Assembly: GCA_964575235.1 (NCBI GenBank)
Contig: CAZNQG010000093.1
Coordinates: forward strand, 1-13,178
Length of the DNA: 13,178 nucleotides
DNA from: SM23-62 sp964575235
GTDB lineage: Bacteria > Bacteroidota > Bacteroidia > Bacteroidales > SM23-62
Direction of reading: 5' to 3'
This document shows, piece after piece, positions 9,701 to 13,178 of this stretch. The number at the start of each line of letters is the position of its first letter. Position 1 is the first letter of the stretch. Position numbers and translations under genes: made by a program. Below the pieces are notes generated by a model. It ran no database searches. It saw nothing but the letters and a program-made list of their open reading frames with translations, and was not told the DNA's origin.

Positions 9701-10994
9701 TATTTTTTTGCTTTGTCACATCCTTCTGTATCCCGAAATGTCCTCTGATCCGTCCCGCTGCATCAAATATGCAGATCAGGTCCGCCTCCGCGTAAAACTG
9801 GGTTCCGTCCAGTTTATGTTCCGTTGTTTCCAGGTGCAGGTTCCCCCGGTCATAAAGATCCCTCCAGATTTTTTTCGCGGATCCGATGTTGTCCGGGTAA
9901 AAATCCCTGACGCTCATATCCTTCAACTCCTTCTTGTTCGCACCGTATTGTTCGAGTACGGCGGCGTTGAATTTTGTGAATCTCTTTTGCTCCATGACCC
10001 GGTCAAGGATACTGTCCTTTTTGGCCGGATCGTTCCAGCGAACAGGATTTTCGAGCATCATGAAAAAGAATCCGTCGAGGGACTGGCTGAAAAACATCTC
10101 AAGCATCCGGTTGCTTTCCTTCAGTTCATTCTCCAGCATTCTTCTCCTCCCTATATCCCAGAAATAGGATTGGGTTCCGGTGATCTTTTTCCCCTGTTTC
10201 AGCCTGGTAACCCTGACTTCAAGGAAGACCTCGCAACCGTCTTTCCTGATCCCTGTGAATTCGTATTTCGACGGAACTCTCTTACCGGCAATCCTGCGGT
10301 TATGGTAGCCGATGATCCTGTCGCGGTCGGAAGGGTGTATAAGGTCCCTTATGTTAAGCTTCTCCATCTCCCCGGCAGCATACCCGAAAAGCTGCATGAT
10401 CCTGTTGTTGCAAAAGATCACCCTGCCCTCCGGGTCATCGGACATAATTCCAATCCCGGCTCCCTCCACCAGGTCCCTGTACCTGCTGTCCGATAGTTTT
10501 ATCTTTCTCTCCGCACGCTTGTAGGCGGCCACCTCGTCCCTGAGAAGCCTGGTCTTCAATTCCAGAGCCTCGCTTGCCGTTTTGTATTTTTGAAGCAACT
10601 GCCTGTTCTGTTCGCCGATCTTGTATCGGTCCACAGCATTCTTCAGGGCCACCCTGAGCTCTTCCGTATCCTTGCCTCTGATGAAGTAGTTGTGAACCAT
10701 GCCGTTGTTGATTGATTTCAGGATGGGACTGAGATCTTCGTACGAGGTCAGGACAATTCGCCTTACTTCCGGGTATTTCTCCTTTACCTCGGCCAGCAGG
10801 TCCAGGCCGGATATGTCCGGCATCCGCTGGTCGGTAATCAGGACCTGGACATTGTTTCGTTTCAGGATTTCCAGTCCATCCATGGCTGAAGACGCCAGTA
10901 ATACCTTATACTCTTTCCTGAAAACGGCTTCGAGGAGTTTCAGGTTGGCTTTATTATCATCCACAAACAGGATGGTCGCTGTATTCATGCCCAT
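6774..10994 (-). CDS. Soluble multi-sensor hybrid histidine kinase (REC-PAS-PAS-PAS-PAS-GAF-HisKA-HATPase-REC-helical tail)
   Basis: This 1406-residue protein has no signal or membrane segment, so it senses in the cytoplasm. Domains in order: receiver 5-122 (D55), coiled coil 125-165, PAS1 167-285, PAS2 295-430 (FFSQSLDGFFFMML type), coiled coil 432-480, PAS3 481-602, PAS4 610-728, GAF-like 740-895 (VKRHMSVPVFEGKEVVAVAG), HisKA 915-980 (H925 in NMSHEIRTPMN), HATPase about 1030-1150 (N1042, DTGIG 1083-1087, GTGLGLAI 1113-1120), and a second receiver 1177-1292 (D1226, K1278 in MKP). A Pro/Glu/Ala-rich linker leads to a helical tail (1325-1400). All core kinase motifs are intact. The first receiver is odd: the conserved Lys-Pro is FIRGKD (R106). 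The ligands of the PAS and GAF domains cannot be read from sequence. It is the first gene of a three-gene operon. ATG 10994 and ATG 10988 (MGM) are both possible starts; neither has an SD. Confidence 0.95.
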   Translation of the reverse strand: MGMNTATILFVDDNKANLKLLEAVFRKEYKVLLASSAMDGLEILKRNNVQVLITDQRMPDISGLDLLAEVKEKYPEVRRIVLTSYEDLSPILKSINNGMVHNYFIRGKDTEELRVALKNAVDRYKIGEQNRQLLQKYKTASEALELKTRLLRDEVAAYKRAERKIKLSDSRYRDLVEGAGIGIMSDDPEGRVIFCNNRIMQLFGYAAGEMEKLNIRDLIHPSDRDRIIGYHNRRIAGKRVPSKYEFTGIRKDGCEVFLEVRVTRLKQGKKITGTQSYFWDIGRRRMLENELKESNRMLEMFFSQSLDGFFFMMLENPVRWNDPAKKDSILDRVMEQKRFTKFNAAVLEQYGANKKELKDMSVRDFYPDNIGSAKKIWRDLYDRGNLHLETTEHKLDGTQFYAEADLICIFDAAGRIRGHFGIQKDVTKQKNTERESLNHRGQLEELVKRRTEALQKKNVSLRKEVQVRIQAERETERISERFRNLIENLPGAVYRCKMDKEWTMLYLSGNVELLCGYPASDFISNKVRSFSSIICPEDRELVEKTIFKALKYKSGKYKIEYRLVNKAGKTVWVQEQGRIIRNTSGEVDHLDGIILDISIRKKALMELERERYLVDSFLNYVPDNIYFKDLNSRFTKVNRSMAEFFGAGSPEKMIDKTDFDFFTDEHAREAFEDEQRIIETGKSITKEEYETWPDGRIRWVSTVKMPLMDEEGKIIGTYGISKDITDRKLAEEALKLNEERLQSLLKLNQMQNATEDEIMDYALEEAVKLTQSEVGYLHFVNEDQQTISLNKWSRDTLKECNAEKDEHYPLDMAGIWADCVRKKNPVIHNDYQNVRGKKGYPEGHFPVKRHMSVPVFEGKEVVAVAGVGNKERPYNSTDQNQLSLYMEGMWELLQKKRREEELRKAKEAADIANRAKSEFLANMSHEIRTPMNAVIGYADLLESLVRDEAQAGYLQSIRTSSKSLLQLIDDILDLSKIEAGKLELQFEFVNSRYFFEELKNIFTFKVEQKGLDFNVELSSSLPEGIYIDETRLRQILVNLLGNAIKFTEKGFVTLSVWTENPQILEYSKEKVEEYVDLVMEVRDTGIGISKEYQELIFESFRQQDGQMSKKFGGTGLGLAITKRLVGLMNGTISVKSKINKGSTFRILIPDVAYRRNFERIDPQLYLDTNTVVFEEATLLVIDDVEHNRRFLSDALSQTSLTVIEAENGQQGLEIARKVVPDLIIVDIRMPGMDGFEFMEKVKRSRKLNHIPVIAYSASVFKSQKEKILQSDFSGFIMKPVQIAELYIELMNYLHHEKKEESKAAPEESAAGATPQIPIKEPVKLLDTLKTEMTPVWEGFSKRQPRSEIKKFAEDLKSLGDRHNATQLSTYGHKLLTAIDGFNIEAMLILLQKFTTIVGNLEKDEQT

Positions 10995-11048
10995 TTGTCC
11001 GGTATTTTGTTTTTAACAGCATACTGTATATAGCACCACTATGGCCCG

Positions 11049-11067
11049 GATTAAAGTCCTTTAAATC
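11049..11067. repeat. Near-palindrome upstream of the hybrid kinase gene
   Basis: GATTAAAG and CTTTAAATC flank TC; the arms match except for one extra T. It lies 55-73 bases upstream of the ATG at 10994, where an operator or promoter element of the signalling operon could sit. It is AT-rich and single-copy, so this is weak evidence. Confidence 0.25.
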
Positions 11068-11221
11068 AAGCAACTAAAAAAAATCAGAATAGTGGTTTCT
11101 TATGAGATCCTTCCCTGTTTCGGTGGGATCAGGCCAATTTCTTAAAAGATATAATAATTTTTGACTCAATGCAAATAATGCAGAATAAACAGATCCTAAA
11201 TTCTCATAACTAAAATTGAAC

Positions 11222-11280
11222 TAATTGTATTTCTCGAGGAGTAATGTTTACGCAGACATACTAACCTCAACATACAATTA
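11222..11280. repeat. 59-base bulged inverted repeat (hairpin)
   Basis: The outer arms TAATTGTAT (11222-11230) and ATACAATTA (11272-11280) are perfectly complementary. Inside them GAGG pairs with CCTC, AGTA with TACT and TGT with ACA, with an unpaired A on the left (11244) and AA on the right (11263-11264), and an 8-base apical loop. That is about 20 pairs in 59 bases. An imperfect palindrome with offset unpaired bases is the general form of an attC site, and ATTGAAC precedes it directly. No GTT core follows on the right, so it is not called attC. Confidence 0.45.
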
Positions 11281-11472
11281 ATCCTATTTTCCTATTAATC
11301 AGGAAATCACTAAAAAGGTAGCCGGTAAAAAAGATACTTTTTGACGGAAAATGCTCAATTTAGATTAATTCTTAATAAAGTTAAGGCAAATTGCGAAGAC
11401 AACTTGATTTTGAGGATTATCGTGAATGATATTTCGGTTTCCCTCCATTAGACTGTACCTGATGATCCGAGA

Positions 11473-11694
11473 TTGAAAGATAAATACATGAAAAATGTCC
11501 GTTATTTTGAGGTTTCAAGTGCGTTGCCTAAAGCTCCCATCCGAATTGCAATATTTGAATTTCAGAGCAGGATTGTAAAAGTGCCCGGATCTTGCCTTGA
11601 ATCCTCTTTTACATTTGAAACAAAGAATTATTTCCTTGAATTTTTCAGAACCTTAGAATCTAATTATAAGGTATACGCACTGAAACGATACTAA
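11473..11694 (+). CDS. Hypothetical 73-residue ORF
   Basis: I do not recognise this protein. It starts MKDKYMKNVRYFEVSS and ends NYKVYALKRY before TAA, with a second Met at residue 6. The amino-acid mix is protein-like, alternating hydrophobic and basic residues, with no membrane segment or known motif. It is the only open frame above 60 codons between the kinase operon and the toxin module, and it reads in the same direction as the cassette genes. A 6-base exact palindrome (AGGATC-A-GATCCT) overlaps its stop codon. It could be a small cassette gene, a gene remnant or chance; no SD sequence is visible. Confidence 0.27.
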   Translation: MKDKYMKNVRYFEVSSALPKAPIRIAIFEFQSRIVKVPGSCLESSFTFETKNYFLEFFRTLESNYKVYALKRY

Positions 11695-11876
11695 GGATCA
11701 GATCCTAAGATTGCTTGAAATAATTATCAGACCTTAATGAAGCAGTTCGCGTCAAATAATAAGGACGATTTTAACTACCAGAGAAGGTTACAAATACAGG
11801 TAAAGCCACACAATGAGTTTATTATTGTATAAGATTGTAATTCTTTGTAATTTCCTATTACATTCTCTTGAAGGAA

Positions 11877-11977
11877 ATATTTCTTGTTGGGAGTGAGATG
11901 GCGAAGCTGTTTGATTCCAAGTGAATATTTTAGTTACTATCCAAGACAGCCTTCGCATTTAATAAGACTCGAAATAT
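11877..11977. repeat. Long imperfect hairpin with single-base bulges
   Basis: Paired segments from the outside in are ATATTTC (11877-11883) with GAAATAT (11971-11977), GAGT (11891-11894) with ACTC (11967-11970), ATG with CAT, CGAAG (11902-11906) with CTTCG (11951-11955) and CTGT (11907-11910) with ACAG (11946-11949). One G on the left (11901) and one C on the right (11950) stay unpaired. The offset bulges recall attC geometry, but AAC/GTT core triplets are not found at the ends. Confidence 0.4.
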
Positions 11978-12008
11978 CTAAACAAAGATCAAAGAATTCT
12001 CAAATAGA

Positions 12009-12044
12009 GAACTATACTGCAAAAGGCAGTAGAATATATAGTTC
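12009..12044. repeat. Hairpin GAACTATA-CTGC-loop-GCAG-...-TATAGTTC
   Basis: Outer arms GAACTATA (12009-12016) and TATAGTTC (12037-12044) are perfectly complementary. Inner CTGC (12017-12020) pairs with GCAG (12026-12029) around the loop AAAAG. The right side has seven extra unpaired bases. Its right arm runs into the GTTCAAC box at 12041-12047, so it may be part of a short or decayed attC; a plain RNA hairpin is the alternative. Confidence 0.45.
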
Positions 12045-12235
12045 AACGACTATATAAATAAAATCTCATGACGACACATTTTGTCCTTCAGCGCTTGGTT
12101 TTAAAAGGATGGTTATTGGAAGTGCTTAATGAGATGGTCTTTAAGGTGAGGCTTCAGCCAGGTCTTGCTAATTATGGTCAAGTCGTTGAACAATTCACTG
12201 CAACCGACCGCTTGCGCGGCGGCTGAGTTCAACCG
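12042..12235 (+). mobile_element. Possible small gene cassette (about 194 bases)
   Basis: The left boundary would lie inside GTTCAAC (G at 12041, TTCAAC from 12042). This is the exact reverse complement of GTTGAAC, the R'' box of the attC-like site at 12185-12241. In a true cassette the first six bases and its own R'' box match in this way because they are joined in the circular form. A 52-codon ORF begins 26 bases after the boundary. The match is only seven bases and the attC expected to its left is not well formed, so this is tentative. Confidence 0.4.
12068..12226 (+). CDS. Small 52-residue ORF running into the attC-like site
   Basis: The frame runs from ATG at 12068-12070 (MTTHFVLQRLVLKGW) to TGA at 12224-12226, ending ATDRLRGG. 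The product is not recognised. Residues about 6-24 are hydrophobic (VLQRLVLKGWLLEVLNEMV) but broken by charge, so a membrane segment is doubtful. Its start soon after a possible cassette boundary and its end inside the downstream recombination site are both typical of small cassette ORFs. No SD is visible. It may be chance. Confidence 0.3.
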   Translation: MTTHFVLQRLVLKGWLLEVLNEMVFKVRLQPGLANYGQVVEQFTATDRLRGG

Positions 12236-12241
12236 TTCTAC
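12185..12241 (+). other. attC-like integron recombination site (57 bases)
   Basis: The left end is GTTGAAC followed by AATTC (R''-like, core AAC). The right end is GTTCTAC (R'-like, core GTT). Between them the arms ACTGCAACCGACCGC and GCGGCGGCTGAGT pair around the loop TTGC, with unpaired G and A on one side. Length, core triplets, GC-rich centre and offset bases match the classic 59-base element. From memory, the stretch GGCTGAGTTCAACCGTT resembles GGCTTAACTCAAGCGTT of the aadA cassette attC. One frame reads NNSLQPTACAAAEFNR, a peptide I recall as a common attC read-through. Deviations: position 4 of R'' is G and R' is not GTTRRRY. Confidence 0.75.
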
Positions 12242-12354
12242 GCACCTTAATACTTAATTGCACAATTCGGATCTTCTTTAATAAACATTTGATACCAATT
12301 TAACTAACGTCACTGTTATTACAGAAAGTCATATCTTTACATAAACTGCATGTC

Positions 12355-12543
12355 ATGTCACGTGAAGAACTAAAAGAGGAGATTTCAAAGGTACTTGCAT
12401 CTGTACCTGATGAAATATTAGAGGATGTCCTTGACTACTTGAAACTGTTGATTTCCAATCCAAAGGAAAAGCTCAGCATGGCAACAAGACTTCGTCAAAT
12501 TATTCATGAGGACGAGGAGCTACTTCAAAAACTGGCCAAATGA
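12355..12543 (+). CDS. Antitoxin of the Doc-type toxin-antitoxin pair (small helical protein)
   Basis: The product has 62 residues. Residues 2-33 (SREELKEEISKVLASVPDE, then ILEDVLDYLKLL) form a helix-turn-helix-like pair of amphipathic helices with the pattern of DUF2281-type antitoxins (PdEiLEdVLDYLkLL). The C-terminal part, ATRLRQIIHEDEELLQKLAK, is a charged helix that is the likely toxin-binding segment. That assignment follows from how Phd blocks Doc and is inference. It does not resemble Phd/YefM itself. The ATG at 12355 is the only good start. The stop overlaps the toxin start by four bases (ATGA), so the two are translationally coupled and the antitoxin is made first. It probably represses its own promoter, but no operator could be assigned. 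Confidence 0.8.
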   Translation: MSREELKEEISKVLASVPDEILEDVLDYLKLLISNPKEKLSMATRLRQIIHEDEELLQKLAK

Positions 12544-12914
12544 TCCAGTACGAAGATGTCCTGAATATTCATGAATTCTTGATTAACAAATTTGGCGGTT
12601 CTCATGGCATTCGCGACGAAAGATTATTGGAATCTGCACTCGCAAGACCTTTTCAGACTTTCGACCAGGTAGACCTACATAAATCCAACATTAAAAAGGC
12701 TGCCGCATTAATTGAAAGTATCGTTACAAATCATCCCTTCATAGATGGCAATAAGAGAACTGGATATGTCTTGATGCGACTGTTTCTTATGGAGAACAAC
12801 CTGGATATCTCAGCTGATCAGAATGAAAAGTATGAATTCGTGACCGCAATAGCATCAGGCAACATATCCTATGATCAAATCGTCGAATGGATTCAGAGTC
12901 ATATCGTTAAATAG
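12540..12914 (+). CDS. doc: Doc-family (Fic fold) toxin, death-on-curing type
   Basis: The product has 124 residues, the usual Doc size (about 125). The Fic/Doc signature HPFIDGNKRTGY lies at residues 65-76, with H65, D69, N71, K72 and R73. Other family landmarks are GGSHGIRDERLLESALARP (19-37), KAAALIESIV (53-62) and the C-terminal SGNISYDQIVEWIQ (106-119). In canonical Fic AMPylases the motif ends in a second Arg (HxFxxGNxRxxR); here that position is Tyr76, as in Doc. P1 Doc is known to phosphorylate EF-Tu and stop translation, so kinase-type toxicity is the best guess. It overlaps the antitoxin stop by four bases and sits inside a putative integron cassette, where such modules are known to stabilise arrays. 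No sign of truncation. Confidence 0.93.
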   Translation: MIQYEDVLNIHEFLINKFGGSHGIRDERLLESALARPFQTFDQVDLHKSNIKKAAALIESIVTNHPFIDGNKRTGYVLMRLFLMENNLDISADQNEKYEFVTAIASGNISYDQIVEWIQSHIVK

Positions 12915-12996
12915 CAATACAAAGACGATAGGAACCTTAAAAATCAGATCGTAAACATTTTACCCAATACGGTACGGACAAAACGAAAAATAGGGC

Positions 12997-13133
12997 GTAG
13001 AACAATACGCTTAAGCAGACCTGCTGGCTGTCATGCTTTTTGCAAACGTATGGTTTATGATAAATTCAGATGGTTTTCGGTAAAGCAAAAAGGCACGCCA
13101 GCTGGCGCAGGCAGCTTAGCTCTACCGTCAGAT
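12997..13133 (+). other. Second attC-like site, long form (137 bases)
   Basis: The left box is GTAGAAC followed by AATAC; the right box is GTCAGAT. Arms 13009-13043 and 13085-13120 are complementary over most of their length: GCT, AAGC, CCTGC, GCTG and a terminal CTTTTTGC pair in order, with unpaired T (13011 or 13012) and A on the left. The 41-base apex is AT-rich. A perfect 12-base palindrome, CGCCAGCTGGCG, sits at 13096-13107. The right part CTTAGCTCTACCGTCA matches CTGAGTTCAACCGTTC of the first site at 11 or 12 of 16 positions, and both left boxes continue GAACAAT. The length is within the known attC range. The right core is GTC, not GTT, so present activity is doubtful. Confidence 0.65.
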
Positions 13134-13178
13134 TGTCTAAAAACCTGGTAATTTGTTAATAACCCGACCTGTTTGATT
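13134..13178. other. Sequence beyond the second attC-like site
   Basis: These 45 bases follow the second site and show no gene. If the array continues, the next cassette would begin here. Confidence 0.3.

Larger units (their letters stand above)
10995..11472. other. AT-rich non-coding stretch upstream of the signalling operon
   Basis: No convincing gene is visible in these 478 bases. Composition changes sharply: 11161-11220 has 16 G/C in 60 bases, against 40 in 60 at 3601-3660 within the hydrolase gene. The promoter of the kinase operon (read leftwards) should lie near 11000-11080. A near-palindrome GATTAAAG-TC-CTTTAAATC at 11049-11067 and an A run at about 11075-11082 are the visible elements there. 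A 59-base bulged hairpin at 11222-11280 is listed separately. Confidence 0.5.
11695..12067. other. AT-rich non-coding stretch with two bulged hairpins
   Basis: No supported gene is visible here. The stretch contains a long imperfect hairpin at 11877-11977 and a tighter one at 12009-12044. The second overlaps GTTCAAC at 12041-12047, which may mark the left end of a small cassette. Frames that stay open through parts of it begin without a credible start codon. Confidence 0.45.
12236..13127 (+). mobile_element. Putative integron gene cassette carrying a Doc toxin-antitoxin module
   Basis: The cassette runs from TTCTAC, just after the G of R' at 12235, to the G of the next R' at 13127, about 892 bases. 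Its start box GTTCTAC is the exact reverse complement of GTAGAAC (12997-13003), the R'' box of its own downstream attC-like site, as expected for an excisable circle. The two genes read toward the attC end, the standard cassette orientation, with 82 bases between the toxin stop and R''. About 119 bases of leader precede the antitoxin, room for a private promoter, as is usual for toxin-antitoxin cassettes. No integrase is in the window. Confidence 0.68.

Noticed and set aside
9630..10496. 288-codon plus-strand frame opposite the PAS domains
   Set aside because: Antisense shadow of conserved PAS coding sequence; the product has no recognisable motif.
11691..11709. Palindrome around AGGATC-A-GATCCT as a terminator of the 73-codon ORF
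   Set aside because: The stem is short, contains a mismatch and is not followed by a T run.
11860..12058. An open plus-strand frame containing FLLGVRWRSCLIPSEYF and similar
   Set aside because: It starts after a TGA with no credible start codon, has no recognisable similarity, and overlaps two hairpins; treated as chance.
12290..12354. A Bacteroidota-type promoter (TTTG, TAnnTTTG) before the antitoxin
   Set aside because: TATCTTTA at about 12332-12339 is close to the -7 box but I could not find a matching -33 box at the right distance, so no promoter is called.
11000..13178. CRISPR array, tRNA or rRNA genes, or insertion-sequence transposase
   Set aside because: No regularly spaced direct repeats, no cloverleaf or rRNA-like segments and no transposase motifs were seen on either strand.

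Overview
The window looks like a chromosomal segment of a free-living member of the Bacteroidota. The evidence is a polysaccharide-utilisation style pair of exported glycoside hydrolases, long soluble hybrid two-component sensors, genes without clear Shine-Dalgarno sequences, and mixed GC. This is inferred from style only; no marker gene is present.

Region 1 (1-4123, minus strand, GC-rich) holds two carbohydrate genes in one probable operon. First comes a 1061-residue lipoprotein glycoside hydrolase with a GH106-like or GH2-related architecture. Thirteen bases later comes a GH105 unsaturated glucuronyl/galacturonyl hydrolase that runs off the left edge. Such pairs trim rhamnose- and uronic-acid-containing polymers (rhamnogalacturonan, ulvan) after a lyase has cut them.

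Region 2 (4342-10994, minus strand) is a tightly spaced three-gene signalling operon. The order of transcription is a 1406-residue soluble REC-PASx4-GAF-kinase-REC sensor, then a REC-histidine kinase with a degenerate ATP-binding G2 box, then a REC-PP2C (RsbU/SpoIIE type) phosphatase. All three begin with a receiver domain and none has a membrane segment, so the likely job is cytoplasmic sensing feeding a Ser/Thr phosphatase output.

Region 3 (10995-13178) is strikingly AT-rich and gene-poor. It carries at least three bulged hairpins, then two sites that look like integron attC recombination sites (12185-12241 and 12997-13133). The stretch between them behaves like a complete gene cassette. 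Its first bases (TTCTAC, after the G at 12235) are complementary to the R'' box (GTAGAAC) of its own downstream attC, as expected if it was once a circle. It carries a small antitoxin and an overlapping Doc/Fic toxin in the orientation usual for cassettes. A second, tiny possible cassette (12042-12235) with a 52-codon ORF lies just upstream. No integrase gene is in the window, so this would be the edge of an array or an integrase-less cluster of attC sites.

The most interesting part of the window is therefore 11200-13178: a probable, partly decayed cassette array carrying a Doc toxin-antitoxin module next to a signalling operon.
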